A stretch of DNA of 64,000 nt from the NCBI RefSeq assembly GCF_004114915.1, contig NZ_CP022219.1, positions 6,664,501 to 6,728,500 on the forward strand. Direction: 5' to 3'. The translations under genes and the position numbers were made by a program. Shown one piece after another: positions 50,278 through 59,620 of this stretch (its first letter is position 1; each line of letters opens with the position of its first letter). The notes under the pieces were generated by a model, which saw only the letters and a program-made list of their open reading frames with translations, was not told where the DNA came from and searched no databases. Origin of the DNA: Bradyrhizobium guangxiense. GTDB taxonomy: Bacteria > Pseudomonadota > Alphaproteobacteria > Rhizobiales > Xanthobacteraceae.

Positions 50278-50933
50278 CGGACGCTCAACTCTTGACTGGC
50301 GCGCGCGGCGCGGATGAAGGCCTTGATCATGTCCGGATCCTTGACGCCGGGAGCGCTCTCGATGCCGGAGGACACATCGACGCCGCCGGCGCGGGTGACG
50401 CGAAGGGCCTCAGCGAGGTTTTCGGCATGCAGCCCGCCCGAGACCATGTAGGGCAATTTGAGATCGAGGTTTTCCAGGAGGTGCCAGTCGAAGGGCGCCC
50501 CGAGGCCGCCGGGCCGCGTCGCATCCTTCGGCGCGCGCGCGTCGAACAGAATGCGGTCGGCCACTGCGGCATAGCCGGGCAGCACGGCGAGATCGGCTGA
50601 ATTCGCGACCGGGACCGCCTTCATCACCGGGCGGCCGAAGCGTTGCTTGATGTCGCGCAGCCGCGCGACGCTCTCCTGGCCGTGGAGCTGGAAGATGTCC
50701 GGCGCGAGCGCATCCATGATGTTGTCGAGCGTCGCATCGTCGGCATCGACGGTGAGCGCCACCTTGAGCGCACGCCCCTTCACCTGGCGGCCGAGGTCGC
50801 GGCCGAGCGCCAGGGATAGGTGCCGCGGTGACGGCGGGAAGAACACGAACCCCACCATGTCGGCACCGGCGTCGAGCGCGACGTCGAGCGTCTCGCGCGT
50901 GGACAGGCCGCAGATTTTGACGAGCAGGGACAT
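50274..50933 (-). CDS. trpF: Phosphoribosylanthranilate isomerase
   Basis: 219 residues, TIM barrel. Catalytic Cys in [35 protein letters not shown] and Asp in ILFDARAP. C-terminal [24 protein letters not shown] is characteristic. It heads trpF-trpB-trpA, which overlap successively by 4 bases. Separate from trpE/D/C, as usual in this group. Confidence 0.97.
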   Translation of the reverse strand: MSLLVKICGLSTRETLDVALDAGADMVGFVFFPPSPRHLSLALGRDLGRQVKGRALKVALTVDADDATLDNIMDALAPDIFQLHGQESVARLRDIKQRFGRPVMKAVPVANSADLAVLPGYAAVADRILFDARAPKDATRPGGLGAPFDWHLLENLDLKLPYMVSGGLHAENLAEALRVTRAGGVDVSSGIESAPGVKDPDMIKAFIRAARASQELSVR

Positions 50934-50999
50934 GGTCTCAAAGCAAGAGGAGGCCGCGGGTCCGCGGCCGGAAAACGAGGTTTTCGATTGCGGCCGCTT

Positions 51000-51392
51000 C
51001 TACAACGTCGCGCGCTGCTTGTCTCGCCCGATGGGCCCGTAAAGCCCCACCCCGGAGGGAACGGGAAGGCGCTGGGGCTCGGGCCTTGCCGCGGCCGCCT
51101 GGGCCCGCAGATCGGCCAGCTCGCCCCTGGCGGCCCGGGCCTCCGCCTCATGCCGGCGCGCTGCCCGGCGCCAGTGCCGCTGGCCGAACCAGACCGCACA
51201 ACCGCCGGCGAAGACCCCGATGGCGGCCACCAGGATCAGCAGCAGGAACAGCGGCAACGTGACCGAGAGTGACGGGTCGTCCGAAATGAAGGGATCGAAC
51301 GAGACCGTGACGAAATGCCGGTTGGCGACGGCAAACGCCACCAGGATCAGGCCCAGCGGAATCACGATCAGCGCGGTCAGGAACTTTCGCAT
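51000..51392 (-). CDS. LapA-domain (DUF1049) inner membrane protein
   Basis: 130 residues. Two transmembrane segments, LTALIVIPLGLILVAFAVAN and LPLFLLLILVAAIGVFAGGC, with the conserved short loop RHFVTVSFDPFISDDPSLSVTLP. The tail is an Ala/Arg-rich coiled coil. LapA/YciS-type proteins take part in lipopolysaccharide assembly; here it lies between ihfB and trpF, a conserved alphaproteobacterial place. Confidence 0.88.
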   Translation of the reverse strand: MRKFLTALIVIPLGLILVAFAVANRHFVTVSFDPFISDDPSLSVTLPLFLLLILVAAIGVFAGGCAVWFGQRHWRRAARRHEAEARAARGELADLRAQAAAARPEPQRLPVPSGVGLYGPIGRDKQRATL

Positions 51393-51469
51393 CGCGATCG
51401 CTCGTCTTGAATCAAGCTTGCTGCCGCATCATGCGGCCGTTCGGTTAAGCCCGGGCGACAGCGGATACC

Positions 51470-51775
51470 TTAATCGGGCGCGCCGGGGTCCGGATGGTCG
51501 CGGTTCAACCGCTCGCGCATTTCCTTGCCGGTCTTGAAGAACGGAACGCTCTTCTGGTCGACGGGCACATGGGCGCCAGTGCGCGGATTGCGCCCGGCGC
51601 GTGCGGGGCGATGCTTGACCGAGAAGGCACCGAAACCGCGCAGCTCGACGCGATCACCGCGTGCGAGGGCCGCTACGATCTCTTCGAGAATCGCATTCAC
51701 AATGTTCTCGACATCCCGCTGGTACAGATGCGGGTTGTGCTCGGCGATACGCTGAACAAGTTCGGATTTGATCAT
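51470..51775 (-). CDS. ihfB: Integration host factor subunit beta
   Basis: 101 residues. DNA-bending protein of the HU/IHF family. It starts [27 protein letters not shown], and the DNA-intercalating arm is [29 protein letters not shown] (Pro in [10 protein letters not shown]). It follows sppA on the minus strand. The partner IhfA is not in the window. Confidence 0.97.
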   Translation of the reverse strand: MIKSELVQRIAEHNPHLYQRDVENIVNAILEEIVAALARGDRVELRGFGAFSVKHRPARAGRNPRTGAHVPVDQKSVPFFKTGKEMRERLNRDHPDPGAPD

Positions 51776-51946
51776 CGAGAGATAGGACCCGGGAGCGTGC
51801 GGATAACCATTTCCGTGAAAATACCGTGATCTGTCAAGACGCTAAATCAAGGTTGAGCGTCGTGAAAATGCGTGACAAATGCCGAAAAAGCGTGCTGTCC
51901 CGACGCCCGTCAGACGGGAAAACCCTGGTACGCTCGCCCAGCCGCC

Positions 51947-52927
51947 TCAGTTTGAGGTGGCCGGTTGCCACAGGGCCAGCATTCCATCCATTCCGAACCG
52001 GTCGACCGCCTGCGCAACGCCAGTTTGCCCGATTTGGTGCGCAATCGAGCCCAAACCGAGCGCTTCCAGCGTGACAGCCGCCGCCGTCTTGAGGAACGGC
52101 AGGTCGCCAAAGCGCGGCTGAAGCTTGTAGTCGCGTACCGGCAGACCCTTCTTGACGCTCTTGTGCTCGACCAGCCAGCTCACCGCCGTCTTCTCGTCGC
52201 CGATCTGGTCGACCAGCTTGAGATCGATCGCCTGGCGGCCGGTGAAGACGCGGCCGTCGGCCACTTTCTCGAGCTGCGTGTCATCCATGCCACGCCGATC
52301 CTTCACCAATCCCCTGAACCAGGCGTAGGAATCCTTCACCAGCGCATCGAGCGCGGCCCGCGCCTCGGGACTGGTCGGCTCAAAGCCGTTGGGCGCGGCC
52401 TTCAGCGGCGACGACTTCACCTCCTCGACCTTGACGCCGATGGTCTTCAGGAGCTCGGAGACGTTGGGATATTGGAACAGCACACCGATCGACCCGACCA
52501 GCGAGCTCTGCTGGGCGATGATGTGATCGCTCGCAATCGCGGTGATGTAGCCGCCGGAGGCCGCAAGGCCCTCGACCACCACGACGAGCGGCTTCTTCGC
52601 CTTCAACCGGACGAGTGAATCGTAGAGCTGCTCGGAGCCGGCGGTGGTGCCGCCCGGCGAGTTGATGTGAACGATGACGGCCGCGGCCTGCGAATTCTCA
52701 AGCCGCTCCAGCGCCTGCGTGCGATCGGAATCGCTGCGGATCAATCCATCGATCTGGACCCGCGCGATCGAGCCGGCGGATACGAAGCTGCCGCGCGCGC
52801 CGGGCGTCGCAATCAGCGCAAAGCTTGCGATCGCCGCGATCGCGATCAGCGCGGCCATGACGCGCCAGAACGTCAGCTTGCGACGGATCCGTCGGCGATC
52901 GACGATGATGTCCGAATCGAGCGACAT
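51947..52927 (-). CDS. sppA: Signal peptide peptidase SppA (short type)
   Basis: 326 residues. Membrane-bound serine protease that digests leftover signal peptides. An N-terminal membrane segment (VMAALIAIAAIASFALIATPG) precedes the protease domain, with nucleophile Ser in VEGLAASGGYITAIASDHIIA and Lys probably in EEVKSSPLKAAP. This is the short 36-kDa type, half of E. coli SppA. It lies between rpsA and ihfB. Confidence 0.94.
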   Translation of the reverse strand: MSLDSDIIVDRRRIRRKLTFWRVMAALIAIAAIASFALIATPGARGSFVSAGSIARVQIDGLIRSDSDRTQALERLENSQAAAVIVHINSPGGTTAGSEQLYDSLVRLKAKKPLVVVVEGLAASGGYITAIASDHIIAQQSSLVGSIGVLFQYPNVSELLKTIGVKVEEVKSSPLKAAPNGFEPTSPEARAALDALVKDSYAWFRGLVKDRRGMDDTQLEKVADGRVFTGRQAIDLKLVDQIGDEKTAVSWLVEHKSVKKGLPVRDYKLQPRFGDLPFLKTAAAVTLEALGLGSIAHQIGQTGVAQAVDRFGMDGMLALWQPATSN

Positions 52928-53273
52928 CGGAATATCTCCAAATGAAAGCTAGGCGCGTTGTGCCGTCACGGCGTGACCAACGGCTTATCTGGATACATCA
53001 ATTGCGGCGCAATTTGAAGAAAACAAGGCCTCTTGAGGCCACAGCAAGTCGCCACAAACTCCATCGTCATCCCCGCGAACGCCGGGATCCATAACCACAG
53101 GAAGCAGCCGTCGCGCGAGCTGGCAACTGCGAGTCTTCGCCAAACTTCTCCTTGGGGTTATGGGTCCCGGATCGGCGCTCCGCTTGTCCGGGACGACAGT
53201 TGTATATGCGGCAGCAAACAAAAAAGCCCCGGCTCGCGCCGGGGCTTCGATGTCAGCAAAACTTGCGTTTCGC
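52928..53273. other. rpsA-sppA intergenic region (346 bases)
   Basis: Besides the rpsA terminator (53220-53247), most of it (about 53065-53207) is a dispersed repeat: CGGGATCCATAACC (53084-53096 region) pairs with GGTTATGGGTCCCG (53157-53169) with one mismatch. The short AT-richer stretch 52940-53000 beside sppA presumably holds its promoter. No gene is seen. Confidence 0.65.
53220..53247 (-). terminator. Rho-independent terminator of rpsA
   Basis: On the minus strand a 10-base perfect stem (plus-strand 53224-53233 with 53238-53247, loop TCGC) is followed by six T. It begins 27 bases after the rpsA stop. Confidence 0.92.
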
Positions 53274-54980
53274 TTACTTGCTGTCGCGGTTCTTGAGCGC
53301 GGTGCCCAGGATGTCGCCGAGCGTCGCACCCGAATCGGAGGAGCCGTACTGCGCGATGGCTTCCTTCTCTTCGGCGACTTCGAGCGCCTTGATCGACACC
53401 TGGACCTTGCGGGCCTTCTTGTCGAACTGGATCACGCGGGCATCGACCTTCTCGCCGACGGCGAAGCGTTCGGCACGCTGGTCGTTGCGGTCACGCGCGA
53501 GCTCGGAGCGCTTGATGAAGGTCGAGAAGTCGGTACCGGCGATCTTCACCTCGATACCGCTTTCCTTCACTTCGAGCACTTCGCAGGTCACGACCGCGCC
53601 CTTCTTGACATCGCCCGGCTCGGCGAAGGGATCGCCTTCGAGCTGCTTGATGCCGAGCGAGATGCGCTCCTTCTCGACGTCCACATCGAGCACCACGGCC
53701 TTCACCATGTCGCCCTTCTTGTAGTTGTCGATCACCTGCTCGCCCGGAAGCTTCCAGTCGAGGTCGGAGAGATGGACCATGCCGTCGACGTCGCCTTCGA
53801 GGCCCAGGAACAGACCGAACTCGGTCTTGTTCTTGACCTCGCCCTCGACCACCGAACCGGTCGGGTGACCTTCGACGAAGACCTCCCACGGGTTGCGCAT
53901 GGTTTGCTTGAGGCCGAGCGAGATGCGGCGCTTGACGGAATCGACTTCCAGCACCTGCACTTCGACCTCCTGCGAGGTCGAAACGATCTTGCCGGGGTGC
54001 ATGTTCTTCTTGGTCCACGACATCTCGGAGACGTGGATCAGGCCTTCGATGCCCGGCTCGAGCTCGACGAACGCACCGTAGTCGGTGATGTTGGTGACGC
54101 GGCCGGTGAAGCGGGCACCCAGCGGGTACTTGGCTTCGATGCCCTGCCACGGATCGTCCAGCAGCTGCTTCATGCCCAGCGAGATGCGGTGCGTCTCGTG
54201 GTTGATCTTGATGATCTTGACCTTCACGGTCTGGCCGATCGAGAGCACCTCGGTCGGATGGTTGACGCGGCGCCACGCGATATCGGTGACGTGCAGCAGG
54301 CCGTCGATGCCGCCGAGGTCAACGAACGCACCGTAATCGGTGATGTTCTTGACCACGCCGTCGATGACCTGACCCTCTTCGAGGTTCTGCACCAGCTCCT
54401 GACGCTGCTCGGCGCGGGTCTCTTCGAGAACCGTGCGGCGCGACACCACGATGTTGCCGCGGCGGCGGTCCATCTTGAGGATCTGGAACGGCTGCGAGTT
54501 GTTCATCAGCGGCGCAACGTCGCGGATCGGACGGATGTCGACCTGCGAGCGCGGCAGGAAGGCCACGGCACCGTCGAGGTCGACGGTGAAGCCGCCCTTG
54601 ACCTGGTTGAAGATGACGCCGTTGACCTTCTCGTTGTTCTGGAACGCCTTCTCGAGCTTGCCCCAGCTCTCTTCGCGGCGCGCCTTGTCGCGCGACAGCA
54701 CGGCCTCGCCGAGGGCGTTCTCGATGCGATCGAGGAACACTTCCACCTCGTCGCCGACCTTGAGGTCGGACTCACGGCCGGGGCCGGAAAATTCACGCAG
54801 GGCAACGCGGCCCTCGGTCTTCAGGCCGACGTCGATGACGGCCATGTCCTTTTCAATTGCAACCACCTTGCCCTTGACGACGGAGCTTTCCTGCAGGTTG
54901 CCACCTGCGAAGGACTCGTCGAGCATCGCGGCGAAATCGTCGCGCGAGGGGCTATAGGTATCAGCAGAAGTCGAAGCCAT
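53274..54980 (-). CDS. rpsA: 30S ribosomal protein S1
   Basis: 568 residues from the ATG at 54980 (MASTSADTYSPSRDDFAAML); an extended frame up to 55208 is not part of the gene. S1 holds mRNA on the 30S subunit. Six S1 domains: two diverged N-terminal ones for ribosome binding, then VIDGVVKNITDYGAFVDLGGIDGLLH, FTGRVTNITDYGAFVELEPGIEGLIH, SVVEGEVKNKTEFGLFLGLEGDVDGMVH and a final one. A 267-base leader separates it from cmk. Confidence 0.98.
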   Translation of the reverse strand: MASTSADTYSPSRDDFAAMLDESFAGGNLQESSVVKGKVVAIEKDMAVIDVGLKTEGRVALREFSGPGRESDLKVGDEVEVFLDRIENALGEAVLSRDKARREESWGKLEKAFQNNEKVNGVIFNQVKGGFTVDLDGAVAFLPRSQVDIRPIRDVAPLMNNSQPFQILKMDRRRGNIVVSRRTVLEETRAEQRQELVQNLEEGQVIDGVVKNITDYGAFVDLGGIDGLLHVTDIAWRRVNHPTEVLSIGQTVKVKIIKINHETHRISLGMKQLLDDPWQGIEAKYPLGARFTGRVTNITDYGAFVELEPGIEGLIHVSEMSWTKKNMHPGKIVSTSQEVEVQVLEVDSVKRRISLGLKQTMRNPWEVFVEGHPTGSVVEGEVKNKTEFGLFLGLEGDVDGMVHLSDLDWKLPGEQVIDNYKKGDMVKAVVLDVDVEKERISLGIKQLEGDPFAEPGDVKKGAVVTCEVLEVKESGIEVKIAGTDFSTFIKRSELARDRNDQRAERFAVGEKVDARVIQFDKKARKVQVSIKALEVAEEKEAIAQYGSSDSGATLGDILGTALKNRDSK

Positions 54981-55247
54981 TTGTTCTCCAGTTGCGGATG
55001 TCATGCCGGCCGTTGGGTTCATGGGCGCATCGGACGCGCAGTGTCGGAAGGTCCGCAAAACCTTCGAGCGACCGCTCGTTGCTCCGGCTGGCGCCGGAAC
55101 AGCGGAAGCGGGCCGGCTGAGGCCCGCGCGTTCGATACGTGGAAATCTTGTGTCCGGAGCCTGGATCGCGCCGGTCCCGAAACGAGGGGCCTGGCGTATC
55201 GACCTCAAAGAGCGGGAGCGGGCACTTCCTCCAATGACGGCTGCGGC

Positions 55248-55886
55248 TTAACCCCGCGACCGGCCCGCTCGGACGGCCTCGATAATGTCGATGGCGGCCC
55301 GGACGCCGCCTTCTATATCCAGTTGAGAGTTATCTAGCAAGTAAGCATCGGGGGCCGGTTTTAAAGGCGCAATCGGCCTGTTCTGGTCGCGTTCGTCGCG
55401 CTGGAGGATGTCGGCAAGCACGGCCGCCTCGTCAGCCTTCTCGCCCCTCGCTTTGGCTTCCATGGTGCGACGCCGGGCGCGGACCTTGGGGTCGGCGACG
55501 ACGAAGATCTTCACGTCGGCGTGCGGGCAGATCACGGTTCCAATGTCGCGGCCGTCCAGCACCGCGCCTGGCGGATCGGCCGCAAATTGCCGCTGGAAAT
55601 TGATCAAAACCTCCCGGACCCGAGGGATCGCCGAGACGATCGAGGCGCCCTCGCCGGCCTTCTGGGTCTTCAGCGCAGGATTGCCGAACTTTTCGGGATC
55701 GAGCTCCAGCGCGGCCTGCACCGCAGCCGCCTCGTCCCGGAGATCATGACCTGATTGCATCAGGGCGTACGCCACCGCGCGGTAGATCACACCGGTATCG
55801 AGATGACGATAGCCGTAATGGTGGGCGAGACGCTTGCCGAGCGTTCCCTTCCCCGAGGCCGCGGGCCCGTCGATGGCGATGATCAT
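55248..55886 (-). CDS. cmk: Cytidylate kinase
   Basis: 212 residues. It phosphorylates CMP and dCMP. The P-loop is [37 protein letters not shown] and the CMP-site [20 protein letters not shown] follow, with [12 protein letters not shown] and [12 protein letters not shown] near the C-terminus. The start overlaps the aroA stop by 4 bases; aroA-cmk-rpsA is a conserved order. Confidence 0.97.
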   Translation of the reverse strand: MIIAIDGPAASGKGTLGKRLAHHYGYRHLDTGVIYRAVAYALMQSGHDLRDEAAAVQAALELDPEKFGNPALKTQKAGEGASIVSAIPRVREVLINFQRQFAADPPGAVLDGRDIGTVICPHADVKIFVVADPKVRARRRTMEAKARGEKADEAAVLADILQRDERDQNRPIAPLKPAPDAYLLDNSQLDIEGGVRAAIDIIEAVRAGRSRG

Positions 55887-57220
55887 GAAAACTCGGCCCC
55901 TAACGAACGCATCATCGGAATGAAATCCGGAAAGCTGGTGGCGATGAAGGCGGTATCGTCGACGCTCACGGGCTGGTCGGAAGCGCAGCCCATCACCAGA
56001 GCGGACATCGCGATCCGATGGTCCATATGGGTGGCGACCGTGCCGCCGCCGGGAACGTGACCGCGGCCCTCGACGATCAGATCGTCGCCGGAGATTTCGA
56101 CCTTGACGCCGTTGCCCCGCAGCATGGCTGCGGTGGCCTCCAGCCGGTCGGATTCCTTGACGCGGAGCTCGTGCAGGCCGCGCATGATGGTGGTGCCCTC
56201 GGCATAGGAGGCCGCCACCGCCAGCACCAGATATTCGTCGATCATCGAGGGCGCCCGCTCCGGCGGCACCTCGACGCCGCGCAGTTTCGAGGCGCGCACG
56301 CGCAATTGCGCCATCGGCTCGCCGGCGTCCCCGCGGACCTCGCTTTCCTCAATGGAGGCGCCCATTTCGCGCAGCGTGATGAACAGGCCGGTGCGCAGCG
56401 GATTGGTCATGACGTCCGACAGGACGACATCGGAGCCCTCCGCGATCAGCGCTGCGACCGCCGGGAAGGCCGCCGAGGAGGGATCGGCCGGCACCACCAC
56501 GGTGGCGCCATGGAGTTCGGGCTGACCCTTGAGCGTGATACGGCGGCCATGCACGCCCTCCCGCGCCGAGGCAATGTCGGCGCCGAAATGCTTGAGCATC
56601 AATTCGGTATGGTCGCGGCTGGCCTCGGTCTCGATGACGATCGTGGTGCCGGGCGCGGCGAGCCCCGCCAGCAGCACTGCCGACTTGATCTGGGCCGAGG
56701 CGACCGGGGTCGTGTAGGTGATCGGCAGCGGATCGCGCGCGCCCTGAAGGGTCAGCGGCAGGCGCCCGCCCTCACCGCCGGAGATGACCTTCGCACCCAT
56801 CTTCTCGAGCGGATCGAGGATCCGGCGCATGGGCCGGCTGCGCAGCGAGGCATCGCCGTCGAACCCCGCCGCGATCGGGCAGCCGGCGACGGCGCCCATG
56901 ACCAGCCGGCAGCCGGTGCCGGAGTTGCCGAAATCCAGCGGCGCCTTGGGCGCGGCAAAGCCGGCGACACCCACCCCATTCACCTTCCAGGCGAAATCGC
57001 CGGTCCGCTCGACCTTTGCGCCCAGCGCCTGCATGGATTTGGCGGTGTTGAGGACGTCCTCGCCCTCGAGCAGGCCCGAAATCCGGGTTTCGCCGACCGC
57101 CAGCGCGCCCAGGATAAGCGCACGGTGGGAGATCGACTTGTCTCCGGGCACCCGTACTTTCCCGGTCAGGGGCCCGCTGGCGCGAGACTGGAGCGGTCTC
57201 GGTTGATCGGAATGGGTCAA
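55883..57220 (-). CDS. aroA: 3-phosphoshikimate 1-carboxyvinyltransferase (EPSP synthase), class II type
   Basis: 445 residues from TTG at 57220 (MTHSDQP), supported by AAGGA upstream at a good distance. The long frame to 57268 has no ribosome site. Joins shikimate-3-phosphate and PEP, sixth step of the shikimate path. [80 protein letters not shown]. The overall pattern resembles Agrobacterium CP4 (class II), but [11 protein letters not shown] has Gly where CP4 has Ala. Confidence 0.95.
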   Translation of the reverse strand: MTHSDQPRPLQSRASGPLTGKVRVPGDKSISHRALILGALAVGETRISGLLEGEDVLNTAKSMQALGAKVERTGDFAWKVNGVGVAGFAAPKAPLDFGNSGTGCRLVMGAVAGCPIAAGFDGDASLRSRPMRRILDPLEKMGAKVISGGEGGRLPLTLQGARDPLPITYTTPVASAQIKSAVLLAGLAAPGTTIVIETEASRDHTELMLKHFGADIASAREGVHGRRITLKGQPELHGATVVVPADPSSAAFPAVAALIAEGSDVVLSDVMTNPLRTGLFITLREMGASIEESEVRGDAGEPMAQLRVRASKLRGVEVPPERAPSMIDEYLVLAVAASYAEGTTIMRGLHELRVKESDRLEATAAMLRGNGVKVEISGDDLIVEGRGHVPGGGTVATHMDHRIAMSALVMGCASDQPVSVDDTAFIATSFPDFIPMMRSLGAEFS

Positions 57221-57378
57221 GATTGTGTCCTTGGATCGGCCCAATGGGCTGGCGCGCAGGTACCACATGGTCCGCGCCCCGTCACGAGCATGTCGTTCTC
57301 CTGTAATGCGCTATTGACAGCGGGCCGCCAACTAGCCAAGTGAAGCACCGCTTTTCAGACATTCCCAGGATTCCTGCC

Positions 57379-57786
57379 GTGGCCAAGTCCGAACTCGGAA
57401 CCAAACGTATTTGCCCGACCACGGGCAAGAAATTCTATGACCTCAACAAGAACCCGGTGATCTCGCCCTATACCGGCGAGGTGGTGCCGATCGCCCCGAT
57501 CGCGCCTGCGCGCGCGCCCCGGGGCGCCGAGGCCCGCAACATGGCCCAGGACAGCGCGCCGGAGCCGGCGGAGGCCGAAGAGTTGGTCTCGCTCGAGGAG
57601 GCCGACGCCGAGGAGAACACCGGCAAGGTCAAGGCCGTCGTGCCCGAGTCGGAGGACGACATCGAGGTCGACGAGACCCTCGACGACGATGATGACGACG
57701 ATTCGACCTTCATTGCCGATGAGGAAGAGGGCGATGAGGACGTGACCGACATCATTGGTGATGTCGGAGGTGATGAAGAGACTTGA
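57379..57786 (+). CDS. TIGR02300-type acidic protein
   Basis: 135 residues from GTG 57379 (MAKSELGTKRICPTTGKKFYDLNKNPVI begins as in the family), with AGGA upstream. The frame extends to 57340 but the longer form is not conserved. The N-terminal 35 residues are highly conserved; the rest is Glu/Asp-rich (a run of DDDD near the end). Such proteins are small, alphaproteobacteria-specific, and of unknown function. It is divergent from aroA. Confidence 0.88.
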   Translation: MAKSELGTKRICPTTGKKFYDLNKNPVISPYTGEVVPIAPIAPARAPRGAEARNMAQDSAPEPAEAEELVSLEEADAEENTGKVKAVVPESEDDIEVDETLDDDDDDDSTFIADEEEGDEDVTDIIGDVGGDEET

Positions 57787-57883
57787 GATCAGTCCTGATC
57801 TGTGAAAAAGGGTTCACCGCGCGAGTCGCCTAGAGCGCTCGCCGGCCGGGACGGGTCCCCCAGGATCCTCCCATCTGGACTAA

Positions 57884-57956
<73 letters not shown>

Positions 57957-57959
<3 letters not shown>

Positions 57960-58062
57960 GCCTTCGCTCGCTTCGCGAGCTTCGGCTGGGCAAGCCTAGG
58001 GAAGTCCCTCGTAGCGAAGTGGGCGAAGGCTGCCCCGCCATAGCCCGAAGGGCGGCGGCGGG
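57957..58062. repeat. Palindromic repeat cluster abutting the tRNA-Ala gene
   Basis: Unit 1: CCAGCC (57957-57962) and GGCTGG (57984-57989) enclose GCTCGC (57966-57971) and GCGAGC (57975-57980). Unit 2: CCCGCC (58034-58039) pairs with GGCGGG (58057-58062) around TAGCCCGAAGGGC, a diverged form of the core at 13893-13928. The cluster leads into the GIY-YIG pseudogene. Confidence 0.65.
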
Positions 58063-58157
58063 CTGGAGCCGATATGCACGCTCCTTAAGCGACAGCAGGC
58101 TAGAACATCCAAAGCGTGTCTCGAAGCTGCTATCCTACCCTCCTGGGAGGAAGCGCG

Positions 58158-58384
58158 ATGAAATACGTCTATATCCTCGAAAGCCTGAATTCTGAGCACT
58201 TCTACGTCGGCATCACCGACGATCTGCGGGCTCGCTTGACGAAGCATAATGCCGGCGAGGTGCCGCACACCTCGAAATACGGGCCTTGGCGAATTCGGAC
58301 CTATTTCGCGTTCGATGACGCCGTACGAGCTGTCGCATTCTGAAATCTGGCTCGGAGCGAGCATTCGCGAAGAAGCATTTCTGA
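58158..58384 (+). pseudogene. GIY-YIG nuclease-family gene broken by a small deletion
   Basis: ATG 58158 starts a good small GIY-YIG protein: MKYVYILESLNSEHFYVGIT, DDLRARLTKHNAGEVPHTSK, YGPWRIRTYFAF. The frame stops at 58341-58343 after VAF. The C-terminal piece continues in another frame: bases 58344-58384 encode SGSERAFAKKHF and a stop, the normal end. Against a typical AFERYLKSGS join, about 10 bases seem missing after GCATTC. The open 5' part is 61 residues; family members have about 90-95. GGGAGGA lies just before the ATG, so it was once a proper gene. Confidence 0.85.
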
Positions 58385-58401
58385 TCGCGCATAGCCGCCC
58401 C

Positions 58402-58863
58402 CTACTCCCCAATCACCGCATTGAGCCGATCTCTCAGCGCGACGATCTCGTCTTTCATCGTCACCAGCTGCGACACCGAGCAGTCCGACGCCGCCAGGAT
58501 CGACTGCGGCACGCTGCGCGCTTTCTCCTTGAGCGCATGGCCCTGCGCCGTCAGGGCGATCAGGACTTGGCGCTCGTCCTCGCTCGAGCGGGTGCGCTTG
58601 ACGAGATGTGCGGCCTCGAGGCGCTTGAGCAGCGGCGTCAGCGTGCCCGAATCCAGGAACAGCTTCTCGCCGATGTCCTTGACCGGCACGTCGTCGCGCT
58701 CCCACAGCACCAGCATCACCAGATATTGCGGATAGGTCAGGCGGAGCCGGTCCAGCAGCGGTTTGTAGACGCGGTTGAAGGCATGCGCGGCGGAATAGAC
58801 CGCGAAGCAGATCTGGTTGTCGAGCCGCAGCGGCGCGTCCGCTGCCGATGATTTTCGAGGCAT
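58402..58863 (-). CDS. ohrR: Organic peroxide-sensing MarR-family repressor OhrR
   Basis: 153 residues from the ATG at 58863 (MPRKSSAADA); a longer frame adds 21 residues. The reactive Cys of OhrR is Cys19 in LDNQICFAVYSAAHAFNRVY. A second Cys lies in the C-terminal part (AASDCSVSQL), which suits the two-Cys mechanism described for Xanthomonas OhrR. The DNA-binding wing is GTLTPLLKRLEAAHLVKRTRSSEDERQVLI. Divergent from ohr, its expected target. Confidence 0.94.
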   Translation of the reverse strand: MPRKSSAADAPLRLDNQICFAVYSAAHAFNRVYKPLLDRLRLTYPQYLVMLVLWERDDVPVKDIGEKLFLDSGTLTPLLKRLEAAHLVKRTRSSEDERQVLIALTAQGHALKEKARSVPQSILAASDCSVSQLVTMKDEIVALRDRLNAVIGE

Positions 58864-58913
58864 GGAGACTCTCTCGGGATTTGTCTCATTCTGGCGCCGC
58901 GCGCCGGCACATT

Positions 58914-58970
58914 CAATTGCGAACAATTAAATGTGAAGCTCCGCAATTTCAATTGCACACAATCTAATTG
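58914..58970. promoter_or_regulatory. Paired OhrR operator candidates between ohrR and ohr
   Basis: Two similar AT-rich elements: CAATTGCGAACAATTAAATG (58914-58933) and CAATTGCACACAATCTAATTG (58950-58970, 21 bases), each with CAATTGC, then ACAAT, then a degenerate AATTG. They start 36 bases apart. OhrR sites are AT-rich dyads of AATT type, and this is the only AT-rich stretch of the divergent region. Confidence 0.6.
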
Positions 58971-59016
58971 CCTGCAATAAAGATCGCGCCCCCACCGAAC
59001 CCTCAAGGAGACGACA

Positions 59017-59442
59017 ATGTCCGTGAACGTCCTCTACAAGACCAGCGCCAAGGCCACCGGCGGCCGGGACGGCCATGCTGCAACCCTCGACGGCGCGCTC
59101 GACGTCAAGCTCACCACGCCGAAGGCGCTCGGCGGCGGCGGCGGCGCCGGCAACAATCCCGAGCAGCTGTTCGCGGCCGGCTATGCCGCCTGCTTCATCG
59201 GCGCGATGAAGTTCGTGGCCTCGCAGGGCGGCCCCAAGGTTCCCGCGGATGCCTCCGTCACCTCGACCGTCGGCATCGGCCCGCGCTCGGAAGGCGGCTT
59301 CGGGCTCGATATCGACCTCGCGGTCTCGCTGCCGGGCCTCGCCCGCGCCGACGCCGAGGCATTGGTCGCGAAGGCCCACCAGGTGTGTCCCTACTCCAAC
59401 GCCACGCGCGGCAATGTCGATGTTCGCCTGACGGTCGTCTGA
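59017..59442 (+). CDS. ohr: Organic hydroperoxide reductase Ohr
   Basis: 141 residues. Thiol peroxidase that reduces organic hydroperoxides. The two catalytic Cys are in [12 protein letters not shown] and [15 protein letters not shown]. The Gly-rich [20 protein letters not shown] loop with the Arg/Glu partners is as in the Ohr family. It has an AAGGAG ribosome site, and lies divergent from ohrR. Confidence 0.97.
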   Translation: MSVNVLYKTSAKATGGRDGHAATLDGALDVKLTTPKALGGGGGAGNNPEQLFAAGYAACFIGAMKFVASQGGPKVPADASVTSTVGIGPRSEGGFGLDIDLAVSLPGLARADAEALVAKAHQVCPYSNATRGNVDVRLTVV

Positions 59443-59620
59443 CCGGACCGGCGGATTGGCTGGCCTGGGATCCCCCTCGGGCCGGCCGCTTCCGGCTGAA
59501 TTTGCCATCGCGCGGCATGGCTGCGCGGCGGCGCATACGGCTCCACGCGAGGGCCCATTGCTGGCGCAAACAAACCTCGCTAGGCCTGTGATCAAATGAC
59601 CGACACAGGGAAGCGAAGGT

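Noticed and set aside
54981..55208. 76-residue N-terminal extension of ribosomal protein S1
   Set aside because: S1 begins at the MASTSADTYSPSRDDF start; the upstream part is Arg/Pro-rich leader sequence with no S1 fold.
57340..57378. Extended start of the TIGR02300 protein at 57340
   Set aside because: GTG 57379 gives the conserved MAKSELGTKRICP start and has AGGA upstream; the extra 13 residues look non-conserved.
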